A DNA stretch of 64,000 bases from Herbiconiux daphne. Lineage in GTDB: Bacteria > Actinomycetota > Actinomycetes > Actinomycetales > Microbacteriaceae. The stretch is taken from assembly GCF_024979295.1 (NCBI RefSeq), contig NZ_JANLCJ010000001.1, forward strand, positions 806,001-870,000. Reading direction: 5' to 3'. Shown piece by piece: positions 8,497 to 17,529 of the stretch. Each line of letters opens with the position of its first letter. Position 1 is the stretch's first letter. The position numbers and the translations under genes are program-made. The notes under the pieces were generated by a model. It saw only the letters and a program-made list of their open reading frames with translations. It had not been told where the DNA came from and did no database searches.

Positions 8497-8898
8497 TCAG
8501 CCGAACAGCAGCACGAACTGCAGCACCACGGCGGCGGCGCCGAGCGCGAGCAGGATCCAGCCGGTGGTGCGCAGCGCCCGGCCCTCGTGCCGGGGATCGT
8601 CGATGCGCCCCACGGCCGGATCGCGCGGGCTGACGTAGACGGTCACGTCGTCGCCCGGTTCGAGCACCTGGCTGTCGTCGTCGATGGAGGGGGCCTCGTA
8701 GAGCAGCCCGTCCTCGCCGAGCCAGCGGTAGGCGAGATCGCCGTTCGCGTTGACGACCACGACGCCGAGGGTCTCGCTCCAGCCGCGGAAGTACGCGCCG
8801 CGCAGCAGGCCGATCACGAGCATGACCGCGCCCGCGCCCAGACCGATCCAGCTGAAGAGCTCCGAGATCAACGACACCGCGCCGATCGGATCATCCAT
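8497..8898 (-). CDS. DUF3592-like membrane protein
   Basis: A 133-residue protein with two membrane helices, one near each end (residues about 8-28 and 112-131). Between them is an extracytoplasmic beta-rich segment with EPGDDVTVYVSPRDPAVGRI, which resembles DUF3592 proteins. Function unknown. The -10 hexamer TAGGGT (8906-8911, minus) is 7 nt before the ATG. The start is 45 bp from the divergent antiporter start, whose own -10 box (8932-8937) lies in the same gap. Confidence 0.7.
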   Translation of the reverse strand: MDDPIGAVSLISELFSWIGLGAGAVMLVIGLLRGAYFRGWSETLGVVVVNANGDLAYRWLGEDGLLYEAPSIDDDSQVLEPGDDVTVYVSPRDPAVGRIDDPRHEGRALRTTGWILLALGAAAVVLQFVLLFG

Positions 8899-8943
8899 GG
8901 TTCACACCCTATTGGGCAAAAGCGCGGCGGATAGAGTGGCACG

Positions 8944-10632
8944 GTGAACGGCGTCCAACTCCTTCTCGTGATCGTCGGGGCGATCGCGGTGACCGGCATC
9001 GCCCAGCGGCGGGGCCTGCAGCCCGCGCTCGTGATCACGCTCGTGGGGTTCGCCGCCTCGTTCATCCCGGGGTTCACGAGGCTCGAACTCGACTCCGACA
9101 TCATCCTCGGTCTGGTGCTGCCGCCGCTGCTCTATTCGGCCGCCCTCAACTTCTCGTTCGTCTCGTTCGTGCGCAATCTGCGGCCCATCCTCGGTCTCGG
9201 CGTGGGGCTCGTCATCGTGACGGCGCTGGTGGTGGGGCTGTTCGCGGCCTGGATCGTGCCGACGCTCACCATCAGCACCGCTGTGGTGCTCGGCGCCATC
9301 GTCGCGCCTCCGGATGCCGTGGCGGCGGTGGCCATCGGGCGCAAGCTCGGGCTGCCGAAACGGGTCATGTCGATCCTCACCGGTGAGAGCCTCGTCAACG
9401 ACGCCGCGGCGCTGACGCTGTTCTCGATCACGGTCGCCGCGGTCGTGGGCACGCACACCCTGGTCGAGAACCCGGTGCTGCTGTTCCTCTACAGCTCGGT
9501 GGTCGGGATCGTGACCGGGCTCGTGCTGGCGACGGTGGCCACGATGATCCGGCGCCTGCTGAACGACTCGGGCCTCGAGACCGTGCTCGGACTCATCGTG
9601 CCCTTCGCCGCCTACCTGCTCGCGGAACAGCTCGGGGCATCCGGGGTTCTCGCCGTGGTCGCCGCGGGGTTCGCGATCGGTGGCAGCTCGAGCCGTGCGC
9701 GCTATTCCACGAGGCTGCAGGAGCGGCAGGTGTGGAGCTCGCTCGACGTGCTGCTCGAGGCGTTCGTGTTCGCCTACATGGGGCTGCAGCTGCGGTTCGT
9801 GATCCAAGACCTGCAGGAAGCCGGGCAGTCGGTGTGGTTCGTGTTCGGGGCGGGCGCGCTCATTCTCCTGGTGGTGCTGCTGATCAGGCCGGTGTGGGTG
9901 TTCTTGTCGTTCGGACGGCACACCCTGACCGACCGGCTCCTGCGCCGCACGTACGACCGCGACGAGCGCCTGCGCGAACGCCTGCGGGTGAAGAACGAGG
10001 CGCGGGTGGCGCGTGGCCGGCGGCCGCGCCAGTTCCCGGTGTTCCTCAACTGGCGCGAGAGCGTCGTGGTGTCGTGGACGGGCATGCGCGGTGTCGTCAC
10101 CCTGGCGGCCGCCGCCGGTGTGCCGCTCGTGCTGTCGAACGGCGATCCGTTCCCCGGCCGCGCCGAGATCCAGGCCATCGCGTTCATCGTTGCCGTCGGC
10201 ACGCTGCTCGTCCAGGGGCTCACACTGCCGTCGCTGATCAAGGCCCTCAAGCTCAGCGACCCGACGCAGGACGAGTTCGACAAGCAGCAGCGGGAGCACG
10301 CCCACGCCGTGGCTCGGGCCGCCGCCTCGAAGGTGTTCGACGAGTTCGTGAAGGAGCCGCCGAAGGGCGTCTCGCCCGCGCTCATCGCCCAGGTCTCGCG
10401 CGTGGTCGAGCAGCGCACCGAGCACACCGAGCGCGACGCCGAGCCCGACGGGTCGAGCACCGAGGGCCGCGCGTTCGGCGCGCTCTACCGCCGGGTGCTG
10501 CAGGCGCAGCGCGATGCGGTGGTCGACGAACGCAACCACAACAAGCTCGACGACGACGCGGCCCGGGAGTTCCTCGAGCAGCTCGACTACCAGGAGGCCG
10601 CCATCGTGTCGCGCCTCGGCAACCGGCTCTGA
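8944..10632 (+). CDS. CPA1-family Na+/H+ antiporter (NhaP type)
   Basis: A 562-residue cation/proton antiporter. About twelve hydrophobic segments occupy residues 1-430, and a hydrophilic cytoplasmic tail of about 130 residues follows. The ion-binding region VAPPDAVAAVAIGRKLG and LTGESLVNDAAALTLFSI (the ND pair) fit monovalent cation:proton antiporter-1 proteins, which export Na+ or K+ for pH and salt homeostasis. The GTG start at 8944 is preceded by TAGAGT (8932-8937) with a 6-nt gap, a leaderless arrangement. Confidence 0.88.
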   Translation: MNGVQLLLVIVGAIAVTGIAQRRGLQPALVITLVGFAASFIPGFTRLELDSDIILGLVLPPLLYSAALNFSFVSFVRNLRPILGLGVGLVIVTALVVGLFAAWIVPTLTISTAVVLGAIVAPPDAVAAVAIGRKLGLPKRVMSILTGESLVNDAAALTLFSITVAAVVGTHTLVENPVLLFLYSSVVGIVTGLVLATVATMIRRLLNDSGLETVLGLIVPFAAYLLAEQLGASGVLAVVAAGFAIGGSSSRARYSTRLQERQVWSSLDVLLEAFVFAYMGLQLRFVIQDLQEAGQSVWFVFGAGALILLVVLLIRPVWVFLSFGRHTLTDRLLRRTYDRDERLRERLRVKNEARVARGRRPRQFPVFLNWRESVVVSWTGMRGVVTLAAAAGVPLVLSNGDPFPGRAEIQAIAFIVAVGTLLVQGLTLPSLIKALKLSDPTQDEFDKQQREHAHAVARAAASKVFDEFVKEPPKGVSPALIAQVSRVVEQRTEHTERDAEPDGSSTEGRAFGALYRRVLQAQRDAVVDERNHNKLDDDAAREFLEQLDYQEAAIVSRLGNRL

Positions 10633-10651
10633 CGCCAGGAGAGGCACCTCG

Positions 10652-11173
10652 ATGATCGTCACTTTCGACGGAACGACCCCCACGATCGACGAATCCGCGT
10701 GGCTCGCGCCGACCGCCGTGGTGGTGGGGGCGGTGACGCTGGCGGCGCGATCGAGCGTGTTCTACGGCGCGGTGGTGCGGGGCGACACCGACGCGATCAC
10801 GCTCGGCGAGGGGTCGAACCTGCAGGACAACGTGGTGGTGCACTGCGACGCCGGCAAGCCCACGAGCATCGGGGCGGGCGTGAGCGTGGGTCACGGCGCG
10901 GTGCTGCACGGCTGCACGATCGAGGACTCGTGCCTGATCGGCATGCACGCGACCGTGCTGAACGGCGCGGTCATCGGCACGGGGTCACTCGTGGCGGCGG
11001 GCGCCGTGGTGCTCGAGGGCACCGTCGTGCCCCCGGGATCACTCGTGGCCGGCGTGCCCGCCAAGGTGCGCCGCGACCTCACCCCCGAAGAACGCCAGGC
11101 CATCGAGCGCAACGCCGCCACCTACCTCCGCCTCAGCGCCGCCCACGCCGCCGCTCACCGCCCCGCCCCCTGA
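10652..11173 (+). CDS. Gamma-carbonic anhydrase family protein (left-handed beta-helix)
   Basis: A 173-residue hexapeptide-repeat protein of the gamma-carbonic anhydrase/YrdA group. The segments AVVRGDTDAITLGEGSNLQD, VVHCDAG and SVGHGAVLHGCTI carry the histidines that bind the metal at trimer interfaces in this family; GSLVAAGAVV and PPGSLVAGVPAKVRRDL are later coils. The ATG at 10652 is chosen because AGGAGAGG lies about 8 nt upstream. It follows the antiporter by 19 bp and may be co-transcribed, which would suit a role in pH or bicarbonate balance. Carbonic anhydrase activity is not certain; many homologues are inactive in assays. Confidence 0.82.
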   Translation: MIVTFDGTTPTIDESAWLAPTAVVVGAVTLAARSSVFYGAVVRGDTDAITLGEGSNLQDNVVVHCDAGKPTSIGAGVSVGHGAVLHGCTIEDSCLIGMHATVLNGAVIGTGSLVAAGAVVLEGTVVPPGSLVAGVPAKVRRDLTPEERQAIERNAATYLRLSAAHAAAHRPAP

Positions 11174-11190
11174 CCCGCCCCGCCCCACTC

Positions 11191-11230
11191 CACCTCGCCG
11201 AGAAGTCACTTATCGTTCCATCCCCGCGGC
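11191..11230 (+). repeat. 57-bp element family, truncated copy
   Basis: CGAGAAGTCA at 11199-11208 continues into TTATCGTTCCATCCCCGC, as in the complete copies, but no matching TGACTTCTCG occurs 57 bp downstream, so the right end is lost or diverged. Confidence 0.6.
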
Positions 11231-11395
11231 GGTCGGTGGAGGAACTCGGGGTGAGGGAGAGGGGGTAGTGCGCGTGGGTGTGAGGGCGGGGTGCGCGTCG
11301 CTACACGAGCCCCGGATGCCCCGCTTCCCGTAGCCGCCCGCGCCACCCGGCCTCGCGCGCCGTGCTGCCCGGCCTCCCGAACCGTCCCACCTCGC

Positions 11396-11452
11396 CGAGA
11401 AGTCACGTTCCGTTCCATTCCCGCCCTCTTTCCTCCGAATTTTGACTTCTCG
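11396..11452 (+). repeat. 57-bp palindromic element A1
   Basis: CGAGAAGTCA (11396-11405) and TGACTTCTCG (11443-11452) are perfect 10-bp terminal inverted repeats enclosing 37 nt. Total length is exactly 57 bp, as in five other copies. Confidence 0.8.
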
Positions 11453-11656
11453 GGAGTGGGTGGAGGATCTCGGGGGAAGGGGGTGGGGGGTAGGAGTGTG
11501 CGTGGGTGTGGGGGCGGGTGCTCGTCGCTACACGAGCCCCGGATGCCCCGAGTCCCCCAGTCTTTCGCGCCGCCCGGCCTCCCGAACCGCTTGGCCCCCA
11601 CCCGCCCTCCCGAACCGCTTGGCCCCCGCCCGCCCTCCCGAACCGTTCCACTTCGC

Positions 11657-11713
11657 CGAGAAGTCACTTTCCGTTCCATTCCCGCCCGTTTTGCACCGAG
11701 TTTTGACTTCTCG
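11657..11713 (+). repeat. 57-bp palindromic element A2
   Basis: CGAGAAGTCA (11657-11666) and TGACTTCTCG (11704-11713) enclose 37 nt. The left half of the interior, TTCCGTTCCATTCCCGCCC, is the same as in element A1, without gaps. Confidence 0.8.
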
Positions 11714-11807
11714 CGGGGGTGGGAACGGCTCCGCATCCGCCGAACGCCAGCCACCCAGGGCACTGTGCGGCCCACCCGCGGCACTGTGCGGCCCGCGGCC
11801 GCAGTGC

Positions 11808-11954
11808 GGCACTGCACGCAACGGGCCGTACTCGACGACCCAGGGTGAGCGTGCGGCCGCGCCAGCGACCGCGCGCTCACATGTCGCGTCGCGCCGGGCA
11901 GGGACCGGCGCGACCCGGCGCAGCCGCGCGAAGCACGGCCGCGCCGGCAACTAG
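11808..11954 (+). repeat. 147-bp dispersed module, copy A
   Basis: This segment aligns without gaps to the reverse complement of 45984-46130, with about 80% identity by hand count (30 mismatches in 147). Both copies can be read as 48 codons ending in TAG, starting Gly-(Thr/Ser)-Ala-Arg-Asn-Gly-Pro and containing AAPATARS and RAKHG, but neither has a clear start codon or ribosome binding site. The best conserved core forms a GAGC...GCTC hairpin. It lies tail-to-tail against the IclR gene, whose stop codon it overlaps. Confidence 0.7.
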
Positions 11955-12727
11955 TACAGCCCCCGGATGCGCCGCGTCAGCTCGGCCGCGAAGTGCTTCA
12001 CGTCGTGGGCCAGGGCGGGCCACGCGGACTGCTCGATCGCGGCGGTCGGGAAGGTGACCGCGATGGCGGCGGCGGGCCAGCCGGCGTGGTCGCGCACGGC
12101 GACGCCGACCGACGCGATGCCCTCGGTGACGTCGCCGTCTTCGGTGGCGAAGCCCTGCTCGCGCACGCCCGCCAGCACTCGCTTGAGCGCACCGTAGGTC
12201 TCGATGCCGGGGTGCTGAGGGGTGTCGAGGCGGTGTGCGAAGGCGGCGCGATCCGGGAAGAGCGCCCGCACCTGGGCGGCCGGCAGGGCCGCCAGCAACG
12301 CGCGACCGCTCGCGGTGAGGTGGCTCGGAAGTCGCACGCCGACATCCGTCACCAGCGCCGGCCGCCGGGGCGCGCGCTCCTCCACGATGTAGAGCACGTC
12401 GCGCCCGTGCAGCACGGCGAGGTGCGCGCTCTCGCCGATCTTGTCGACCAGGGTCGCGAGAATCGGGCTGCCCAGCCGGGCGAGCGGCGCCTGCCGGGAG
12501 TAACCCGAGCTCAGCTCGAACGCCGCGATGCCGACGCCGTAGCGCCGCAGCTCGGGAAAGTGCAGCACGAAGCCGTGCTGCTCGAGCACTCCGAGCAGCT
12601 TGTAGACGCTCGACCGGGGCAGCTCGAGCGCCGTGGCGATCGTCGAGGCCGCCACCGGGCCGCGCTGAGCCGCCATGAAGCTCAGGATGCGCAGGGTGCT
12701 GCGCGCCGCGGGAACCTCGTCGACCAT
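11951..12727 (-). CDS. IclR-family transcriptional regulator, probable hut regulator
   Basis: A 258-residue IclR-type regulator. The N-terminal winged helix-turn-helix spans about residues 5-65 (STIATALELPRSSVYKLLGV), and the C-terminal effector-binding domain about 80-255 contains YIVEERAPRRPALVTDVGVR and LLAALPAAQ. The ATG at 12727 is preferred over upstream in-frame starts because GGAGAGG lies a suitable distance before it. The gene is divergent from hutH, so it most likely senses histidine, urocanate or a related effector and controls the hut operon and itself through the palindrome at 12756-12773. That role is inferred from position. Confidence 0.82.
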   Translation of the reverse strand: MVDEVPAARSTLRILSFMAAQRGPVAASTIATALELPRSSVYKLLGVLEQHGFVLHFPELRRYGVGIAAFELSSGYSRQAPLARLGSPILATLVDKIGESAHLAVLHGRDVLYIVEERAPRRPALVTDVGVRLPSHLTASGRALLAALPAAQVRALFPDRAAFAHRLDTPQHPGIETYGALKRVLAGVREQGFATEDGDVTEGIASVGVAVRDHAGWPAAAIAVTFPTAAIEQSAWPALAHDVKHFAAELTRRIRGLY

Positions 12728-12755
12728 GTGCGCCTCTCCTTCGCCCTCGCTCGAT

Positions 12756-12773
12756 TGTCTCGTATCCGAGACA
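12756..12773. promoter_or_regulatory. Probable IclR operator in the hut divergent region
   Basis: TGTCTCG-TATC-CGAGACA is a perfect 7-4-7 inverted repeat in the 98-bp gap between the IclR start and hutH. Its size suits a dimeric winged-helix regulator. It is the only such palindrome in the gap. Confidence 0.55.
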
Positions 12774-12825
12774 CGAGCATAGCCAGGCACCACCGCCCGC
12801 GGCCGCAAAGCACTTGCATGGGTTC

Positions 12826-14415
12826 ATGTCGCTCTCCACGCTCTCCACCACGCTCCGCACCGCCGCCGCGGCATCCGTCGCTCCTGCCGTGGTGGGCACC
12901 GGCCCGGTGTCGGTGGCCGACGTCGTCGCGGTCGCCCGGCACGGCGCGCCGATCGAGATCGATCCGGACGCCCTCGACGCCGTCGCCGGCAGCCGGGCGG
13001 TCATCGACGCCCTCGCGTCGGACGAGAAGCCCCACTACGGCATCTCGACCGGGTTCGGCGCGCTCGCCACCACGTTCATCGCCGACGAGAAGCGCGCCCA
13101 GCTGCAGCAGAGCCTGGTGCGCTCGCACGCGGCGGGGTCGGGCGCCGAGGTCGAGCGCGAGACCGTGCGCGCCCTGATGCTGCTGCGCCTGTCGACCCTC
13201 GTGACCGGGCGCACCGGCATCCGGCCGCAGACCGCCGAGCTCTATGCCGGCCTGCTGAACGCCGGCATCACCCCGGTGGTGCGCGAGTACGGCTCGCTCG
13301 GCTGCTCGGGCGACCTCGCGCCGCTCGCGCACTGCGCACTCGCGCTGATGGGCGAAGGAACCGTGCGCGACGCCTCGGGGCGCGAGCGGCCGGCCGCCGA
13401 CGCGCTGGCCGATGCCGGTCTCACCCCGGTCGTGCTCGCCGAGAAAGAAGGTCTCGCGCTCATCAACGGCACCGACGGCATGCTCGGCATGCTGTGCCTG
13501 GCCATCGACGACCTCGAACGCCTGCTGAGCACCGCCGACGTGTCGGCGGCCAGGTCGGTCGAGGCCCTGATGGGAACGGATGCCGCCTTCGCCGCCGACC
13601 TGGCCGCGCTGCGCCCGCACCCGGGCCAAGCCGCCAGCGCGTCGAACCTGCGCCGTCTCCTCGCCGGTTCGCCCATCGTCGCGAGCCACAAGGGCCCCGA
13701 GCATACCGTGGTGCAAGATGCCTACTCGCTGCGCTGCGCACCCCAGGTGCACGGCGCGGCCCGCGACACGCTCGCGCATGCGCGCCTGGTGGCCGAGCGC
13801 GAGCTCGCGGCCGCCATCGACAATCCGGTGGTGCTGCCCGACGGCCGGGTGGAGTCGAACGGCAACTTCCACGGCGCCCCCGTCGCCTACGCGCTCGACT
13901 TCCTGGCCATCGTGATGGCGGATGTCGCGAGTATGGCCGAACGCCGCACCGACCGGTTGCTCGACCCGAAGCGCAGCCACGGCCTGCCGGCCTTCCTCGC
14001 GCACGACGCGGGGGTCGACAGCGGCCTGATGATCGCGCAGTACACCTCGGCCGGCATCGTGTCCGAGCTGAAGCGGCTCGCGGCCCCGGCCTCGGTCGAC
14101 TCCATCCCCTCGTCGGCGATGCAGGAGGACCACGTGTCGATGGGCTGGCACGCGGCCCGCAAGCTGCGCGGCACGATCGACGGGCTCACCCGGGTGCTCG
14201 CGATCGAGATCATGACCGCCGCCCGCGGCCTCGACCTGCGGGCGCCGCTCGAGCCCGGGCCCGCCACGGGAGCCGTGGTCGAGCGGCTCCGGGGCGCGGT
14301 CGAGGGGCCCGGGCCCGACCGATTCCTGTCGCCCGAGATCGAGGCGAGCGTGCACCTCGTGAGCGGCGGGGAGCTGCTGCGCGCGGCATCCGGTCGCATC
14401 GGAGAACTCGCATGA
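12826..14415 (+). CDS. hutH: Histidine ammonia-lyase
   Basis: HutH (529 residues from the ATG at 12826) removes ammonia from L-histidine to give urocanate, the first step of histidine degradation. The electrophilic MIO cofactor forms by cyclisation of three residues in [14 protein letters not shown]; here they are Cys160-Ser161-Gly162 instead of the textbook Ala-Ser-Gly. [10 protein letters not shown] (near 68), [19 protein letters not shown] and [12 protein letters not shown] are the other lyase/aromatase family landmarks. No good ribosome binding site is visible, so the start is uncertain by a few codons. It is the first gene of the hut operon and divergent from the IclR gene. Confidence 0.93.
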   Translation: MSLSTLSTTLRTAAAASVAPAVVGTGPVSVADVVAVARHGAPIEIDPDALDAVAGSRAVIDALASDEKPHYGISTGFGALATTFIADEKRAQLQQSLVRSHAAGSGAEVERETVRALMLLRLSTLVTGRTGIRPQTAELYAGLLNAGITPVVREYGSLGCSGDLAPLAHCALALMGEGTVRDASGRERPAADALADAGLTPVVLAEKEGLALINGTDGMLGMLCLAIDDLERLLSTADVSAARSVEALMGTDAAFAADLAALRPHPGQAASASNLRRLLAGSPIVASHKGPEHTVVQDAYSLRCAPQVHGAARDTLAHARLVAERELAAAIDNPVVLPDGRVESNGNFHGAPVAYALDFLAIVMADVASMAERRTDRLLDPKRSHGLPAFLAHDAGVDSGLMIAQYTSAGIVSELKRLAAPASVDSIPSSAMQEDHVSMGWHAARKLRGTIDGLTRVLAIEIMTAARGLDLRAPLEPGPATGAVVERLRGAVEGPGPDRFLSPEIEASVHLVSGGELLRAASGRIGELA

Positions 14416-14470
14416 ACCACCCCGCCCGGCCGCCGCGGCCGGACCGCCGACCCTCGAAAGGCTGCCGCCG

Positions 14471-16144
14471 ATGACCGCTCCTGTTCCCTCGGGCCCCCGC
14501 CCGGTGCGCGCCGCACGCGGCACAACCCTCACCGCGAAGAGCTGGCAGACCGAGGCGCCGTTGCGCATGCTGATGAACAACCTCGACCCCGAGGTCGCCG
14601 AGCGGCCCGACGACCTGGTCGTCTACGGCGGCACCGGCAAGGCCGCGCGCAGCTGGGAGGCCTACGACGCGATCGTGCGCACGCTCACCGGACTCGAGGC
14701 CGACGAGACCCTGCTCGTGCAGTCGGGCAAGCCGGTCGGGGTGTTCCGCACGCACGAGTGGGCGCCGCGGGTGCTCATCGCCAACTCGAACCTGGTCGGC
14801 GACTGGGCGACCTGGCCGGAGTTCCGGCGGCTCGAGGCCGCTGGGCTCACGATGTACGGGCAGATGACCGCCGGCAGCTGGATCTACATCGGCACCCAGG
14901 GCATTCTGCAGGGCACCTACGAGACCTTCGCGGCCATCGCCGACAAGTCGTTCGGGGGCAGCCTGGCCGGAACGCTCACCCTGACCGGCGGCGCCGGAGG
15001 CATGGGCGGCGCGCAGCCGCTGGCGGTGACGCTCAACGAGGGGGCGGTGATCGTGGTCGACGTCGACCCGGCGCGGCTCCGGCGACGGGTCGAGCACGGC
15101 TACCTCGACGAGGTGACCGACGACATCGACGTGGCGATCGAACGCGGGTTGCGGGCCAAGGCTGAGCGCCGGGCGGTGTCGATCGGGCTCGTGGGCAACG
15201 CGGCATCCGTGTTCCCCGAGCTGCTCGCGCGGGGGGTGGCGATCGACATCGTCACCGATCAGACGTCGGCGCACGATCCGCTGAGCTATCTGCCGCTCGG
15301 CGTGACGCTCGACGAGTGGCGGGGCGCGGCCGAGGCCGATCCCGAGGGCTTCACCGAGCGGTCGCGGGCGTCGATGGCGGCGCAGGTGCAGGCGATGGTG
15401 GGGTTTCAGGATGCCGGCGCCGAGGTGTTCGACTACGGCAACTCCATCCGGGCCGAGGCCGAGCTCGGCGGGTATGCGCGGGCGTTCGACTTTCCGGGGT
15501 TCGTGCCGGCCTACATCCGGCCGCTGTTCGCCGAGGGAAAGGGGCCTTTTCGGTGGGTGGCGCTCTCGGGCGACCCGGCCGACATCGCGGCGACCGATCG
15601 GGCGATCCTCGAGCTCTTCCCGCACGACGACAAGCTGCGGCGATGGATCACCGCCGCCGGCGAGAAGGTGCACTTCGAGGGTCTGCCGGCACGCATCTGC
15701 TGGCTCGGCTACCAGGAGCGTCACCTGGCGGGACTGAGGTTCAACGAGATGGTCGCGTCGGGCGAACTGAGCGCGCCGATCGTGATCGGCCGCGACCACC
15801 TCGACTCGGGGTCGGTCGCGTCGCCCTACCGTGAGACCGAGGGCATGGCCGACGGGTCGGATGCGATCGCCGACTGGCCGCTGCTGAACGCGCTGCTCAA
15901 CACCGCGTCGGGGGCGACGTGGGTGTCGCTGCACCACGGTGGCGGCGTCGGCATAGGGCGGTCGATCCACGCGGGGCAGGTCGTGGTGGCCGACGGCACA
16001 CCGCTGGCCGCCGAGAAGATCGAGCGGGTGCTCGTGAACGACCCGGGCACCGGCGTGATGCGGCACGTCGATGCGGGCTACCCGCGTGCGGTGCAGGTGG
16101 CGGAGGAGCGGGGGCTGCGGGTGCCGATGCAGGAGGGCGAGTGA
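14471..16144 (+). CDS. hutU: Urocanate hydratase
   Basis: HutU (557 residues) converts urocanate to 4-imidazolone-5-propionate with a tightly bound NAD+ used as electrophile. The family-typical segments are all present: [14 protein letters not shown] near residue 48, [20 protein letters not shown] (the NAD+ loop) near 170, [15 protein letters not shown] near 264, and [19 protein letters not shown] followed by [17 protein letters not shown] near the end. It lies 55 bp after hutH, with CGAAAGG before the ATG. Its TGA overlaps the GTG of the next gene (GTGA at 16141-16144), implying coupled translation. Confidence 0.95.
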   Translation: MTAPVPSGPRPVRAARGTTLTAKSWQTEAPLRMLMNNLDPEVAERPDDLVVYGGTGKAARSWEAYDAIVRTLTGLEADETLLVQSGKPVGVFRTHEWAPRVLIANSNLVGDWATWPEFRRLEAAGLTMYGQMTAGSWIYIGTQGILQGTYETFAAIADKSFGGSLAGTLTLTGGAGGMGGAQPLAVTLNEGAVIVVDVDPARLRRRVEHGYLDEVTDDIDVAIERGLRAKAERRAVSIGLVGNAASVFPELLARGVAIDIVTDQTSAHDPLSYLPLGVTLDEWRGAAEADPEGFTERSRASMAAQVQAMVGFQDAGAEVFDYGNSIRAEAELGGYARAFDFPGFVPAYIRPLFAEGKGPFRWVALSGDPADIAATDRAILELFPHDDKLRRWITAAGEKVHFEGLPARICWLGYQERHLAGLRFNEMVASGELSAPIVIGRDHLDSGSVASPYRETEGMADGSDAIADWPLLNALLNTASGATWVSLHHGGGVGIGRSIHAGQVVVADGTPLAAEKIERVLVNDPGTGVMRHVDAGYPRAVQVAEERGLRVPMQEGE

Positions 16145-17529
16145 GCGCCGCGCTGCTCGCGCACGGCGAGCTGGCCGGGCTGAACGAGATTCGCGACGTG
16201 GGGCGGGATGCGCGGCGCGGCGGGTATTCGCGGCACGTCTGGCAGCCAGCCGACCTCGAGCTGCGGGCGTGGTTCGTGGCGCGTGCCGGCGCGGCCGGCC
16301 TCGACGTCGAGACCGATCGGAACGGCAACCTGTGGGCGTGGTGGGGTGCCCCCGGACCGGACGCGGTCGTCACCGGCAGCCACCTCGACTCGGTGCCGGG
16401 CGGGGGAGCCTTCGACGGACCGCTGGGCGTGGTGTCGGCGCTGGAGGCGATCGGCCGGCTGCGGGCCTCGGGATTCCGGCCCTCGCGGCCGTGCGCGGTG
16501 GTGGTGTTCGCCGAGGAGGAGGGATCGCGGTTCGGGGTCGCGTGCCTCGGCTCGCGGTTGATGACCGGGCAGCTCGACGCCGACCGGGCGCGAGCGCTCG
16601 TCGACGCCGAGGGCGTCTCGTTGGCCGAGGCGGCGCGCGGTGCGGGGCTCGACCCGTCGGGCTTCGGTGTCGACCGCGAAGCCCTGGGGCGCATCGGGCT
16701 GTTCATCGAACTGCACGTGGAGCAGGGGCGGGGACTGATCGATCTGGGGCAGCCGCTCGCGCTCGCGTCGTCGATCCTCGCGCACGGTCGGTGGCGCCTG
16801 ACCTTCCGCGGCGAGGGCAATCACGCGGGCGCGACGCCGATGCAGGGGCGCCGCGACCCGATGGCGGCGGCCGGGCGCGCGATCGTGGCGGTGGAGCGGG
16901 CGGCGCTCGCCGCGGGTGCGGGTGCGGGTGCGGGTGGCGGCGGTGCGGGTGCGGCGGCCGGCATGGGCGCGGGTGCGGGTGGCGGTGTCGGGGCGGAGCC
17001 CCGCGCAACGGTGGGGCGCATCGAGGTAGTGCCCGGCGGCACTAATGTGATCGCGTCGACGGTCACGGCCTGGCTGGATGCTCGGGCGACCACCGAAGAC
17101 GAGGTGCGGCAGCTGGTGGCGCGCATCAGCGACGAGCTCGGCCTCGACGCCGGCGCCGACGAGGGCCACGACCTCCGTTCTCGGGGCGACGCTCGCCGGG
17201 ACGCCGACCGGAATGCCGGCCGCGATGTGCGCCGCGTCGCATCGCACGTCGGCGCCGTCACGGCCGCCATCGCGGAAGAATCGTGGGCCGACGCGGTCAC
17301 GTTCGATCGTGTGCTGAGCGGCGAGCTGTCGGCGGTGCTCGGCGGCGTGCCGGTGCTCGCGTCGGGAGCCGGCCACGACGCCGGAGTGCTCGCCCCGGTC
17401 GTGCCGAGCGCAATGCTGTTCGTGCGCAATCCGACCGGCATCTCGCACGCCGCCGACGAGTTCGCCGAGGCCGACGACTGCGTGGCCGGCGTCGAGGCGC
17501 TCGAGACGCTGCTGAGGTCGCTGCTGTGA
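16141..17529 (+). CDS. M20-family amidohydrolase (allantoate/N-carbamoyl amino acid hydrolase type), candidate N-formylglutamate deformylase
   Basis: A 462-residue metal-dependent hydrolase of the M20 AllC/AtzC group. Metal-binding segments are [20 protein letters not shown] (near residues 78-97), [22 protein letters not shown] (near 190) and a C-terminal SGAGHDAG. Relatives hydrolyse N-carbamoyl or ureido acids. Because it sits inside the hut operon, starting on the hutU stop and ending on the hutF start (GTGA overlaps both sides), and no hutG is present, it probably removes formate from N-formyl-L-glutamate. Two low-complexity insertions, a Gly/Ala run near residues 258-284 and an Asp/Arg-rich run near 340-360, are unusual for the family. 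Confidence 0.8.
   Translation: MSAALLAHGELAGLNEIRDVGRDARRGGYSRHVWQPADLELRAWFVARAGAAGLDVETDRNGNLWAWWGAPGPDAVVTGSHLDSVPGGGAFDGPLGVVSALEAIGRLRASGFRPSRPCAVVVFAEEEGSRFGVACLGSRLMTGQLDADRARALVDAEGVSLAEAARGAGLDPSGFGVDREALGRIGLFIELHVEQGRGLIDLGQPLALASSILAHGRWRLTFRGEGNHAGATPMQGRRDPMAAAGRAIVAVERAALAAGAGAGAGGGGAGAAAGMGAGAGGGVGAEPRATVGRIEVVPGGTNVIASTVTAWLDARATTEDEVRQLVARISDELGLDAGADEGHDLRSRGDARRDADRNAGRDVRRVASHVGAVTAAIAEESWADAVTFDRVLSGELSAVLGGVPVLASGAGHDAGVLAPVVPSAMLFVRNPTGISHAADEFAEADDCVAGVEALETLLRSLL

Larger units (their letters stand above)
11174..11950. repeat. Repeat island A (777 bp without a gene)
   Basis: The gap between the carbonic anhydrase-like gene and the IclR gene holds repeats and no convincing gene. 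It contains a truncated and two complete 57-bp palindromic elements, a 28-bp perfect direct repeat (11296-11323 and 11523-11550, spacing 227 bp) that marks an imperfect tandem duplication of the surrounding sequence, CCTCCCGAACCG units spaced 27-28 bp (from 11579, 11606 and 11634), and a 147-bp module ending at 11954. Long open frames here are by-products of GC-rich repeats. Confidence 0.8.

Noticed and set aside
11396..11713. Integron attC sites (59-base elements) because of the 57-bp length
   Set aside because: The ends CGAGAAGTCA/TGACTTCTCG lack the attC core sites (RYYYAAC/GTTRRRY), and there is no integrase or cassette gene.
11291..11954. Open reading frames of 110-225 codons in island A
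   Set aside because: They exist on both strands in several frames, consist of Arg/Pro/Ala-rich low-complexity sequence, and follow the DNA repeats rather than any protein domain.
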